Shown: one piece after another, positions 32,732 through 40,965 of the stretch | How positions within the stretch are numbered: the stretch's first letter is position 1 | Layout: each line of letters opens with the position of its first letter | Assembly (NCBI RefSeq): GCF_014621695.1 | Contig: NZ_CP061281.1 | Location: 310,001-374,000, forward strand | Origin: Streptomyces xanthii | GTDB lineage: Bacteria; Actinomycetota; Actinomycetes; Streptomycetales; Streptomycetaceae | Length of the DNA stretch: 64,000 nt | Reading direction: 5' to 3' | Translations under genes and position numbers: made by a program | The notes under the pieces: model-generated | Told to the model about the DNA's origin: nothing | What the model saw: only the letters and a program-made list of their open reading frames with translations | Databases searched by the model: none

Positions 32732-33205
32732 GTGCCTCACGTCACCGTCGACTACTCGCCCGGGCTCGCCGGCACCTTCGACCGGCACGCCTTCGCCGCC
32801 GCGCTGCACACGCTGGTGGTGGAGGCCGCGGGCTCCCAGGGGACGTGCAAGGTCTTCTTCCGCGCGGCCACGGAGACGTACGTGATGGGGAGCGAGGACG
32901 AGGGCACTCCGGTCGCGCACGTGGAGGTGGCGCTGCTGCCCGGCCGCAGCGAGGGGACGCTCGCGCGGCTGTCGGCGAAGGTGCTGGAACTGCTGCGCAC
33001 CCATCTGGGGCCAGGGGCGGGCGGGGACGGGATCGGCTGCGGAGTCGTGTGCTCGGTGGAGGTCAGGCCGCTCGCCGCGTACAGCCTGTATCCGACCCGG
33101 CTGACGGCGCGGGCCGGGGCGGCGCTCAGGTCGTGGACCCGCAGCGGCCGCAGGTCCCGAGCCAGCGGCGCAGCGCGTGGTGCACGCTGTCGGGCAGGGC
33201 GCTGA
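32732..33205 (+). CDS. 5-carboxymethyl-2-hydroxymuconate isomerase-like protein with C-terminal extension
   Basis: Residues 1-120 resemble the tautomerase-superfamily isomerase CHMI. Pro follows the initiator Met (MPHVTVDYSPGLA), giving the catalytic N-terminal proline. CKVFFRAATETYVMGSE, VAHVEVALLPGRSEGTLARLSAKVLELL and VEVRPLAAYSLYP are typical. The family ends near YSLYP at about 115-125 residues. Here the frame runs a further 35 Arg-rich residues, antisense to the next gene over 80 bases, suggesting a lost stop or a frameshift. No homoprotocatechuate-degradation genes adjoin. GGAGGC precedes the GTG. Confidence 0.75.
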   Translation: MPHVTVDYSPGLAGTFDRHAFAAALHTLVVEAAGSQGTCKVFFRAATETYVMGSEDEGTPVAHVEVALLPGRSEGTLARLSAKVLELLRTHLGPGAGGDGIGCGVVCSVEVRPLAAYSLYPTRLTARAGAALRSWTRSGRRSRASGAARGARCRAGR

Positions 33206-33410
33206 GCCGTTCGATCGCCTCGGTGTCGCCGGGCGAGGGGGCGACGCCCGCCGCGGTGAGCAGGGCGTGCAGGTCGAGGCGGCGCAGGTCGCGCGGGTCG
33301 ACGTGGCAGGGCAGCCGGTCGGCCGGGTTCGGCGGGGGCAGCAGCCAGTCGCCGGCCGTCGGGGCGTCGTACGTCAGCAGGTCGTCGGGGTGCGTCGTGA
33401 TCGTCTGCAT
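33126..33410 (-). CDS. hypothetical protein
   Basis: A 94-residue soluble protein starting MQTITTHPDDLLTYDAPTAGDWLLPPPNPADRLPCHVDPRDLRRLDLHALL. It has Cys in LPCHVDP and a CGRCG pair near the end. GGAGAGC precedes the ATG at 33410. It overlaps the Arg-rich tail of the isomerase-like frame. Its ribosome site and amino-acid composition make this the better-supported coding strand there. Not recognised. Confidence 0.6.
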   Translation of the reverse strand: MQTITTHPDDLLTYDAPTAGDWLLPPPNPADRLPCHVDPRDLRRLDLHALLTAAGVAPSPGDTEAIERLSALPDSVHHALRRWLGTCGRCGSTT

Positions 33411-33561
33411 GCCGCTCTCCTCGGTGGGGTGAGCCGTTCCTGTCCCTTGCCGAGAGGCGCTCGGGGCGCCGCGCGGTTGCGGCGCCGTCCGAGGTTCACA
33501 CGATGGACGCAATCCACGGATAGTCGGACGACTCGGGCGGCGCCGGGGCCGGTGCTCCCGC

Positions 33562-35169
33562 TCAGGGCAGGATCAACAGGGCGTCTCCCACCGGGCGTTC
33601 ACCGGTCGCGTCGGACGGTGCGTTGATCACGGCGTCGTCCACGACCATGGTGGTCGAGCCGCCTCCGTCGAGGTTCATGGCATCGCGCAGGCCGAGGCTT
33701 CGCGCCACGGCCGCGCTCTCGGGGATCGACAGTCCGAGCGCGTCGGTCGACCGGCCGTCGGCGGTGACGAGGACGGTGCGTCCCGCGGCGTCGATCCCGG
33801 CGAGGGTGCGCGGGTTCCGCTTGTGGACCCATCCGTAGTAGAAGCTCGGACTGCCGGGCTGGACCATGCCGTCGGCGGCGGGGGTGACGTGCGGGCGTCC
33901 GTCCCGCACGAGTTCGGGTCCACCGTTGAGCACGCTCGTGCCCGGGGTGGGCGTGACCTTCCGGCCGCCCTCGTCGCGCAGGTCGCCGCGCACGTCGAGG
34001 CGCCGCCCCACTGTCGCCAGTTCTTCCAGGTCGTCCACAAGGTCTCCGGTCGCCTGGACCGAGCTGCCGCCGGCCGGGAGGGGACCGCCGCGCGGCGTCC
34101 GCACCTCGACGACCTTTCCCGTCGCGTCGAGGACCGCCTCGGCTCCGTCGCCCGCGGGGGTGCGGGCGCCGAACTCGGTGGTGAACGCGATCAGTTCGTC
34201 CGGGTCGGCGCAGGTGACGTCGTGCAGTGGGAGCGCGGTGGGAGTGTCGTCGGCGGTGCCGCCGCAGTTGCGGATCAGACCGGGGACCCGGTCGACGCCG
34301 TCGAGCGGGAGCGAACCGTGCGGGCCGGCCACCCGGCCCTGCCAGGACAGGCGGCTGATCTCGCCCCGCCGGGCGTCCTCGCGGAACACGAACCCGGGCC
34401 GTCCGCGCACCGGTTCGCTCAGCAGGCGTCCGTCGTAGACGCCGACGCCGGCGGGGTCGCCGGGTGCGCCCGCGCGCGGGTCCAGCACGAAGAAGCCCGC
34501 GTTCACGGCCGCGGTGGCGCCGGCGTCGGCGGCCAGTCGGCTGGTCGTCTCCCGCTGCTCCAGGTCGGGTCCGTACGAGGCTTTCAACGTGCCCCGGAAA
34601 CGGTGCGGGTCGATGGTGAGGACGTCGACGCGCCAGGGCCCCCGGTCGCCCGCGTCCCCGTCCCAGCCGGTGTAGACGGCGGAGCCCGCGTACCCGGCGG
34701 CCCGCAGGCGGGTGCGTACGGCGTCGGCGTCGGTCCGGGCGTCGAAGGTCCCGACGCGGACCCGCCAGCCGAGGCTTCCGCCCGCGTAGTCGGCGACCGC
34801 CTCGGTGACGACCTGCTCGGTGCGCGCCTCGAAGCCGTCCGCGCGCAGCGCCTCCACCAACCGGTCCGCGCTGGCACGGTCGTTGAGCGCGCTGGGCGGG
34901 GCGTCGGGGTCGGGTGAGCCGGGTCCGCCGGGGATGGAGACCTCCACGGTCCACGGCAGGGCCGGGGCGTCGGCGCCGCGCACGATGCGGGTGAGGGTGA
35001 CACCGGGCTGGAGCGTCCGGGTGGTCCGGGTCTCGGTCAGGCCGGGCGCGCCGAGCGGCAGGCCCCGCTCGCCGTCGGCGCGGGGCGCGGACGCGGCGGG
35101 TGCGACCAGGCCTCCGACCACCGCCAGCGCCGACATCACCGTGCACGCACCGAGCAGTCGTCTGTTCAC
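33562..35169 (-). CDS. secreted phosphodiester glycosidase-family protein with SPOR-like segment
   Basis: A 535-residue exported protein. The signal peptide is MNRRLLGACTVMSALAVVGGLVAPAASA. A middle part (about 70-160: ADRLVEALRADGFEARTEQVVTEAVADYAGGSLGWRVRVGTFDARTDADAVRTRLRAAGY) reads like a SPOR peptidoglycan-binding domain. The C-terminal domain carries NAGPA-type signatures TAAVNAGFF, SVLNGGPELVRDG and AMNLDGGGSTTMVV. The family removes terminal sugars from phosphodiesters, for example on wall glycopolymers. Together these point to a cell-envelope enzyme. No strong ribosome site was resolved before the ATG at 35169. Confidence 0.85.
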   Translation of the reverse strand: MNRRLLGACTVMSALAVVGGLVAPAASAPRADGERGLPLGAPGLTETRTTRTLQPGVTLTRIVRGADAPALPWTVEVSIPGGPGSPDPDAPPSALNDRASADRLVEALRADGFEARTEQVVTEAVADYAGGSLGWRVRVGTFDARTDADAVRTRLRAAGYAGSAVYTGWDGDAGDRGPWRVDVLTIDPHRFRGTLKASYGPDLEQRETTSRLAADAGATAAVNAGFFVLDPRAGAPGDPAGVGVYDGRLLSEPVRGRPGFVFREDARRGEISRLSWQGRVAGPHGSLPLDGVDRVPGLIRNCGGTADDTPTALPLHDVTCADPDELIAFTTEFGARTPAGDGAEAVLDATGKVVEVRTPRGGPLPAGGSSVQATGDLVDDLEELATVGRRLDVRGDLRDEGGRKVTPTPGTSVLNGGPELVRDGRPHVTPAADGMVQPGSPSFYYGWVHKRNPRTLAGIDAAGRTVLVTADGRSTDALGLSIPESAAVARSLGLRDAMNLDGGGSTTMVVDDAVINAPSDATGERPVGDALLILP

Positions 35170-35254
35170 GTCTCCCCCTCAACCGGAACGCGGCCCCAGG
35201 AAACGGTGCGGGGCCGGGCCGTCTCCCGTCAAGGCGTGCGCGCCTGAGCCCCCG

Positions 35255-35680
35255 TCACGGCGTGAGGACCATGAGGCCGTCCGGATCGGGGTACGGGACG
35301 AACCCGGCCCGGGCGTAGACCGCGTGGGCGTCCCGCGTGCTGAGCAGCACGCGGGTGAGACCGCACGGTTCGAGGTGGGCGCGCACCGCCTGGGCGAGCC
35401 AGGTGCCGAGGCCGACGCCGCGGTGCGCGGGGCTGACGTAGACGTCGCAGAGCCAGGCGAAGGTCGCGTGGTCGGTGACGACCCGGGCGTACGCGACCTG
35501 GGCTCCGGCGGCGTCGTGGACGGTGAGGTTCAGCGAGTTCCGTGCCGCCGTCTCGACCTTCTCCCGGCTGCGGCCGAGGGCCCAGAAGGCGTCCGTGGAG
35601 AGCCAGTGGTGCACGAGGTCGAGGTCGACCCGCGCCGGGTCGGTGGAGAGCGTGTAGCCGTCTTCCCTGCTGCTGATCAT
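35255..35680 (-). CDS. GNAT-family N-acetyltransferase
   Basis: A 141-residue acyl-CoA transferase. CDVYVSPAHRGVGLGTWLAQAVRAHL contains the acetyl-CoA loop (R-x-x-G-x-G). The C-terminal ARAGFVPYPDPDGLM is usual for GNAT proteins acting on small molecules or protein N-termini. Substrate unknown. The stop lies about 85 bases after the glycosidase start on the same strand, so cotranscription is possible. Confidence 0.88.
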   Translation of the reverse strand: MISSREDGYTLSTDPARVDLDLVHHWLSTDAFWALGRSREKVETAARNSLNLTVHDAAGAQVAYARVVTDHATFAWLCDVYVSPAHRGVGLGTWLAQAVRAHLEPCGLTRVLLSTRDAHAVYARAGFVPYPDPDGLMVLTP

Positions 35681-35756
35681 GGACGCGCAGCGTAGTACGG
35701 CGTCTCGGACGACCCGGGCGATGATGCGGGGGAGCCGAGTCCGGGGGCCCGCGCGG

Positions 35757-36167
35757 TCAGTTCGGGACGTCCGGCGGGGTGAGGCGGCGGTAGGCGGCGC
35801 GGGCGTGGAGGACGCGGGCCGTGGCCGTGCCGAGGATCGTGGCGGTCAGGAGGCAGGCCATCCACCCCGGGTCCCGGTGGCCGGCCCAGGACAGTTCGCC
35901 CGCGGGTTCGGTGCCCAGGACGTTGAGGCAGACCCAGCACAGCAGGGCCGTGCCCGGGGCCGCGGCGAAGCGGCCCCGGCTGCCCAGCAGCGCGGCGAGC
36001 AGAGACACGGTGACGAGTGCGATGCCCGTGCGGTCGAGCATCCCGCACACGTCGAGCAGGACGACCAGCGCGAACGCGCCCGCGTAGGCGACGGTCCAGA
36101 TCAGCGGGGTCGCCCAGGGATCGGGAACCTGCCGGGCGCCTCGGCTCATCCATCGCCACTCCACCAT
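35757..36167 (-). CDS. small four-helix membrane protein
   Basis: A 136-residue protein with four hydrophobic segments. The ATG at 36167 is chosen because GGAGGGAG ends 6 bases before it; a frame from 36188 also exists. The sequence GMLDRTGIALVTVSLLAALLGSRGRFAAAPGTALLCWVCLNVL resembles the membrane part of DUF4118/sensor-like proteins, but no kinase domain is attached. Function unknown. Confidence 0.65.
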   Translation of the reverse strand: MVEWRWMSRGARQVPDPWATPLIWTVAYAGAFALVVLLDVCGMLDRTGIALVTVSLLAALLGSRGRFAAAPGTALLCWVCLNVLGTEPAGELSWAGHRDPGWMACLLTATILGTATARVLHARAAYRRLTPPDVPN

Positions 36168-36232
36168 CACCGGCTCCCTCCCGCGCACCCGCCTCGTTCA
36201 GGGCGCGGCACGGCCGGCGCCCCGCCGGAACG

Positions 36233-37081
36233 CTACTCCTCGACGCCACGGGCCCCTGCGCCGGGCCCGGCCGCGAGCAGGGCGTTCAGCTCGCCGAAGT
36301 CGAGCGCGCCGGCGAGCGGTCCGTAGCCGCCGGTGCCGAGCAGTTCGACCGTGGCGCGGTGGGCCGCCGTGTACGCGGCCTGCGCGACGCCCGCGCCGAG
36401 GCTGACCCTGGCGACACCGGCCCGGCCCAGTACGGGTACGGCGGGGGCGCCCGGTCCGGCCATGGCGTTGAGGGGCACCGGGATCTTCGCCGCGAGGGCG
36501 GCGAGGACGTCGAGGTCGGTGACGCCGGGGACGAAGACGCCGTCGGCGCCCGCGTCCACGTACTGCCGGGCCCGGTCCAGGGTGTCGGCGAGCCGGTCCG
36601 CCTCCGGACCGAGCCCGAAGAGGTACGTGTCGACGCGGGCGTTGACGAACAGGTCGAGGCCCTCCGCGTCGGCGGCGGCCCGCGCCGCGCGGATCCGTGC
36701 GGCGAGTTCGGCGGGCGGGCGCGTGCCGTCTTCGAGGTTGATGCCGACGGCTCCGGCCTCGAGCACCTGCCGCACGGTCTCGCCCGCCTCGGTGGTGTCG
36801 GCTCCGTACCCGCTCTCGATGTCCACGGTGACCGGGACGGTGACGGCGGCGGCGATGCGGCGGATCGCGCCGAGGGCCTCCTCGCGGCTCAGGGCGTCCC
36901 CGTCCGGGCGGCCCAGCGACCAGGCGACCCCGGCGCTCGTGGTGGCGATCGCGGGCGCGCCGGCCGCCTCGACGACGCGGGCGGAGGCTACGTCCCAGGC
37001 GTTGGCGAGGGCGAGCGGGCGGGTGGCGGTGTGCAGGGCACGGAAGCGGCGGGCGAGTGCGTCGTGCGCGGTGGTGGTCAT
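36233..37081 (-). CDS. isocitrate lyase/PEP-mutase superfamily protein
   Basis: A 282-residue TIM-barrel enzyme. LANAWDVASARVVEAAGAPAIATTSAG, VTVDIESGYG and AVGINLEDGT carry the Mg-binding Asp/Glu positions of the PEP mutase/ICL fold. FVNARVDTYLFG and ADGVFVPGV complete the pattern. The lyase KKCGH-type motif of true isocitrate lyase is absent, so it belongs to the carboxyphosphonoenolpyruvate mutase/oxaloacetase-like branch. The reaction is unknown. The ATG at 37081 is divergent from the peroxiredoxin gene. Confidence 0.88.
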   Translation of the reverse strand: MTTTAHDALARRFRALHTATRPLALANAWDVASARVVEAAGAPAIATTSAGVAWSLGRPDGDALSREEALGAIRRIAAAVTVPVTVDIESGYGADTTEAGETVRQVLEAGAVGINLEDGTRPPAELAARIRAARAAADAEGLDLFVNARVDTYLFGLGPEADRLADTLDRARQYVDAGADGVFVPGVTDLDVLAALAAKIPVPLNAMAGPGAPAVPVLGRAGVARVSLGAGVAQAAYTAAHRATVELLGTGGYGPLAGALDFGELNALLAAGPGAGARGVEE

Positions 37082-37281
37082 GCGGGGAGTGAAGCACCGG
37101 GACGGGCCACGGTTCTGGCAGGAATCCGACATCGACGTGAAACGAGGGCGACGAGGGACAAGCGGGGGCCGAAGCGCTCCCGCACCCTTCGGGCCCCTCC
37201 CCCGTCCCCCTTCCATACCGGCGAGTACGATCGCGCTCGACCCCGTAGAACCGCGCCCGAACCCGAACCGTGGAGTGTGCC

Positions 37282-37752
37282 GTGCCCACAGCCAACCGGA
37301 TCCAAGTCGGCTCCGTCGTCCCGGACTTCGAGCTGCCCGACGCGACGGGGACGCCGACGTCGCTGTCCTCGCTGCTGGCGGACGGCCCGGTCGTGCTGTT
37401 CTTCTACCCCGCCGCACTGACCCCCGGCTGCACGGCCGAGGCCTGCCACTTCCGTGATCTGGCGGCCGAGTTCGCCGAGGCGGGCGCCCGCCCGGTCGGG
37501 ATCAGCTCCGACGCGGTCGAGCGGCAGGCCGAGTTCGCGGGGCGCCACACCCTGGGCTTCCCGCTGCTCTCCGACCCGGAGGGCGTGGTGCGCGGCCAGT
37601 TCGGCGTGGCGCGCGGCTTCGGCCCGCTCCCCACGAAGCGGGCGACGTTCGTGATCGGCACGGACCGCCGCGTCCTGGAGGTCGTCCGCAGCGAGTTCCG
37701 GATGAGCGCCCACGCGGACCGGGCGCTGGAAGTCCTGCGCTCGGCCCGCTAG
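37282..37752 (+). CDS. peroxiredoxin (BCP/AhpC-like)
   Basis: A 156-residue thiol peroxidase. VGSVVPDFELPDATG is the usual opening. The peroxidatic Cys lies in ALTPGCTAEACHFRD and the second Cys five residues later gives the BCP-type resolving pair. The family reduces peroxides with thioredoxin. The GTG at 37282 has GGAG 6 bases upstream. A short CGGACT/AGTCCG hairpin follows the stop. Confidence 0.92.
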   Translation: MPTANRIQVGSVVPDFELPDATGTPTSLSSLLADGPVVLFFYPAALTPGCTAEACHFRDLAAEFAEAGARPVGISSDAVERQAEFAGRHTLGFPLLSDPEGVVRGQFGVARGFGPLPTKRATFVIGTDRRVLEVVRSEFRMSAHADRALEVLRSAR

Positions 37753-37907
37753 CGGACTCCGGTCAGTCCGCTACCCGAACTCCTGCCCAGTGCTCCACCC
37801 TTCAGGGTGGAGGTGAGGGGCATCCTCGCTCTGGCGGTCCGGAGAGCCGCAGAGGTACCGCGCAGCGGTACGGACCGGAATCGTCTGGCCTCGGGCAGGC
37901 GAGGGCG
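37753..37907 (+). mobile_element. structured relic resembling an IS200/IS605 (IS1341-type) right end, no tnpB
   Basis: The segment holds a CTCCACCC-TTCA-GGGTGGAG hairpin (37793-37812). Next come nested stems, with outer CGGTCC (37835-37840) / GGACCG (37872-37877) and inner GTACCGC-gca-GCGGTAC (37855-37871). A third hairpin (37882-37901) follows and the end is GAGGGCGTCAA. The order (nested stem, GGAAT, terminal hairpin, GAGG-x-GTCAA) resembles right-end/omega-RNA regions of tnpB transposons as I recall them. No transposase is present. It ends on the stop codon of the permease gene. Confidence 0.4.
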
Positions 37908-39980
37908 TCAACTCCTGTTCCGCACCAGCAGATACAGGAAGTACGGCGTGCCGATCGCCGCCGTCATCAGGCCCGCGCCGAGCTGCGCCGGGGCGATGAC
38001 GGTGCGGCCCAGCAGGTCCGCGCAGGTCACGAGGGTGGCCCCGAGCAGCATCGCGACGGGCACGACGCGCACATGGCGGCGGCCGACGAGGGCACGCGCC
38101 GCGTGCGGGGCGACCAGGCCGACGAAGCCGATGGTGCCGGCGGCGGCGACGGCCGTGGCGCTCAGCAGCACGGCGAGGACGAGGAATCCGAGCCGGCCCC
38201 GGCCGAGGTCCAGGCCGAGCAGCCGGGGCGTGTCCTCGTCGAGCGAGACGAGGTCGAGTTCCCGGCGCCGGGTGAGGGCGACGGCGGCGCCGACGAGGAG
38301 GACGACGGCGACCGGTGCGACGTCGCCGGCGGTGCGGCCGTACGTGGAACCGGACAGCCAGATCAGTGCCTTGGTCGCGCTGAAGCGGTCGGTGAGCACG
38401 ATGAGCAGGCTGATCAGGGCGGCCGTGGCGGTGGAGACGCCGATGCCGACGAGGACGAGCCGGCTCTGCGGGAAGCCGCCGCGGGCCGCGAGGCCGAAGA
38501 CGAGCGCGGAGGTGATCCCGGCGCCGGCGAACGCGGCGGCGGCGATGGTCCAGGAGCCCGCGCCGGGCGCCGTGGTGACGAGCAGTACGGCGCCGAGCGC
38601 GGCGCCGCCGGAGACGCCGAGGACGCCGGGTTCGGCGAGCGGGTTGCGGGTCACGGACTGCACGAGGGTGCCGGACAGGGCGAGCGCCGCGCCCGCACAC
38701 AGGGCGGCGAGGACCCGGGGCACCCGGGTGTCGAGGACGAAGGTGATGGCCTGACCGGACCGGCCGCGCGCCCAGTTGGCCACGTCGCCGAGCAGCAGGG
38801 TGCTGTCACCGATCAGCACACCGGCGATCGTCACGCCGACCAGCACGGCCGTGATCACCAGGAGGGTGACGGTGAACGCGGCCCGGCTCGGGATGCGGAG
38901 CCGGTCCGGGACGGCCGCGGCGTCCCCGTCGCGTGCGCGCAGGGCCATGACGACGAGGAAGACGGCGCCGACGAGGCTGGTGACGACGCCGGTCGGGACG
39001 GTGACGGCGGTCTCCGCGGCGGTCACGGCGCGCAGGGCCACGTCGGAGCCGAGGACGAGCGCGGCGCCCGTCAGCCCGGCGACGGGTACGCGGTACCGGT
39101 GCCTGACGAGCGGGCGGATCCGGCGGGAGAGCAGCCGGGCGAGTGCGGGGGCGCACAGCCCGACGAAGCCGATGGGTCCGGCCAGGGTGACGGCGGCGGC
39201 GGAGAGCAGCGCGGCGAGGACGACGGCGGTGGCGCGGGTGGCGCGCACGGGGATGCCGAGTCCGCGCGCGGCGTCGTCGCCGAGGGCGAGGCCGTCGATG
39301 CGGCGGGCGAGGAACAGGAGTCCGAGGACTCCGGCGAGGACGACGGGTGCCATGGCGGCGACGCCGTCGAAGCCGTTCTGGGCGATGCTGCCCTGGCCCC
39401 ACCGGTAGAGGCCGTCGGTCTCTTCGGGGAAGAGGAGTTGGAGGGTCTCGGTGAGGGCGTTGAGGCCGAGCATGAGGGCGCTGCCGGCGAGGACGAGGCG
39501 CACGCTGCCGGTGCCGCGTCCGGCGAGGCCGAGCACGACGGCGGCCGCGGCGAGTCCGCCGGCGAAGGCGGCGCCGGACGAGGCGAGCAGCGGCAGACTG
39601 ACGCCGGTGACGGTGACGAGGCCGACGGCCAGGTAGGAACCGGCGTTCACGGCAAGGGTGTCGGGGGCGGCGAGGACGTTGCGGCTGACTGCCTGGAGGG
39701 CGGCGCCGGCCGCGCCGAGGGCGAGGCCGACGAGGATCCCGGCGGCGGCGCGTGGCAGCCGGGAGGCGACGACGACGGATGCGTCGCCCTCCTCGGCGCG
39801 GCCGGTGAGGGCGTGCCAGACCTGGGCCGGGCCGACGGACGCGGTGCCTTGCGTGATGTCGACGACGGCGAGGGCCGCGACGAGGAGGACGAGTCCGGCC
39901 GTCACCGCGACCGCGCCCGTCGGGGACGCGGCAGGACGCGGGGGCGCGGCGGTGGGGGCGGGAGGTGCGGTGACGGCCAC
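37908..39980 (-). CDS. iron-siderophore ABC permease, double FecCD fusion
   Basis: A 690-residue membrane protein made of two FecCD/BtuC-type permeases in tandem, each of about ten helices, as in FhuB. Repeated landmarks: AGAALQAVSRNVLAAPDTL with GPIGFVGLCAPALAR in the first half; SGTLVQSVTRNPLAEPGVLG with GTIGFVGLVAPHAAR in the second. It should form the whole membrane channel by itself, so only one copy is needed with the ATPase. It is third in the operon after the ATPase and the binding protein. Its stop codon coincides with the end of the structured relic at 37753-37907. Confidence 0.93.
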   Translation of the reverse strand: MAVTAPPAPTAAPPRPAASPTGAVAVTAGLVLLVAALAVVDITQGTASVGPAQVWHALTGRAEEGDASVVVASRLPRAAAGILVGLALGAAGAALQAVSRNVLAAPDTLAVNAGSYLAVGLVTVTGVSLPLLASSGAAFAGGLAAAAVVLGLAGRGTGSVRLVLAGSALMLGLNALTETLQLLFPEETDGLYRWGQGSIAQNGFDGVAAMAPVVLAGVLGLLFLARRIDGLALGDDAARGLGIPVRATRATAVVLAALLSAAAVTLAGPIGFVGLCAPALARLLSRRIRPLVRHRYRVPVAGLTGAALVLGSDVALRAVTAAETAVTVPTGVVTSLVGAVFLVVMALRARDGDAAAVPDRLRIPSRAAFTVTLLVITAVLVGVTIAGVLIGDSTLLLGDVANWARGRSGQAITFVLDTRVPRVLAALCAGAALALSGTLVQSVTRNPLAEPGVLGVSGGAALGAVLLVTTAPGAGSWTIAAAAFAGAGITSALVFGLAARGGFPQSRLVLVGIGVSTATAALISLLIVLTDRFSATKALIWLSGSTYGRTAGDVAPVAVVLLVGAAVALTRRRELDLVSLDEDTPRLLGLDLGRGRLGFLVLAVLLSATAVAAAGTIGFVGLVAPHAARALVGRRHVRVVPVAMLLGATLVTCADLLGRTVIAPAQLGAGLMTAAIGTPYFLYLLVRNRS

Positions 39981-39984
39981 GGGG

Positions 39985-40965
39985 CTACTTCGTGAGGGCG
40001 GCGACGACGCCGTCGACGTACCGCTCCATGGACTTGGGTCCGCCGAACATCCAGATGCCGTCGTCGAGCCGGTGCACCTCGCCGGCCTTCACGAAGGGCA
40101 GCGACTTCCAGACGGAGTTGCCGGCGAGTTCGCCGGTGAACACGTTGGCGCTCTTGTCGGCCTTGTTGCCGATGTAGGCGAAGCGCACGTCGTCGCCGAG
40201 TCCGGTGAGGCCCTCGACGTCGGTGGTGGCGAGGCCGTAGTCCTTGTCGCCCTTCTGCTTCCAGGCGTTCTTCAGGCCGAGGTCCTCGTTGACGGCGCCG
40301 ATGAGGGAGCCTCTGGTGAAGGCGCGGACGGAGACCTGCTGGGAGGCGGCGTAGCCGTCGGCGAAGGCGATCGGGGAGCCGTCCTCGCCGGCGTCGGCGA
40401 GGGCCTTCTTCCCTTCGGCGACCTTGGCCTCGTAGGACTTCCTGACGGTCTTCGCCTCGTCCACGGTGCCGGTGGCCCGCGCGATGGCGTCGAGGTTGTC
40501 CATCATCTGCTCGACGGGGCGGGTGGCGTCGGCCGGGCGGAGCTGGAGGACCGGGGCGATCTTCTTCATCTGCTTGACGGCGGACGCCGACAGGTCGGTG
40601 GTGGTGACGATGAGGTCGGGGGTGAGTCCGGCGAGGGTGTCCATGCTGGGCTCGCCGCGGGTGCCGATGTCCTTCGGCCGGTCGGTGAGCGGGGCGGCCT
40701 TGTCCCAGGTCGTGTAGCCCTTGACGTCGGCGACGCCGACGGGGTCGACGCCGAGGGTGACGAGCGACTCGACGACGTTCCACTCCGTGCCGACGACCTT
40801 GGTGGCGGGGCGGTCGAGGGTGACCTTCGCACCGGTGGCGTCGGTGAGCGTGATCTTCCGCGCCTTGGCGTCGGCGGAGTCCTTCGCGGGCTCGGAGGAG
40901 CCGCAGGCGGACAGGACGAGGGCCGCGGCCGTGGCGGCGGCCGCGGTGACGAGGGTGCGCTTCAT
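39985..40965 (-). CDS. iron-siderophore substrate-binding lipoprotein
   Basis: A 326-residue binding protein. The lipobox LVLSAC follows a signal peptide, so it is anchored outside the membrane. The type III fold is recognised from DRPATKVVGTEWNVVESLVTLGVDPVGVADVKGY and GEPSMDTLAGLTPDLIVTT. It hands the ferric-siderophore complex to the permease. The ATG overlaps the stop of the ATPase gene (ATGA, 40962-40965). Confidence 0.92.
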   Translation of the reverse strand: MKRTLVTAAAATAAALVLSACGSSEPAKDSADAKARKITLTDATGAKVTLDRPATKVVGTEWNVVESLVTLGVDPVGVADVKGYTTWDKAAPLTDRPKDIGTRGEPSMDTLAGLTPDLIVTTTDLSASAVKQMKKIAPVLQLRPADATRPVEQMMDNLDAIARATGTVDEAKTVRKSYEAKVAEGKKALADAGEDGSPIAFADGYAASQQVSVRAFTRGSLIGAVNEDLGLKNAWKQKGDKDYGLATTDVEGLTGLGDDVRFAYIGNKADKSANVFTGELAGNSVWKSLPFVKAGEVHRLDDGIWMFGGPKSMERYVDGVVAALTK

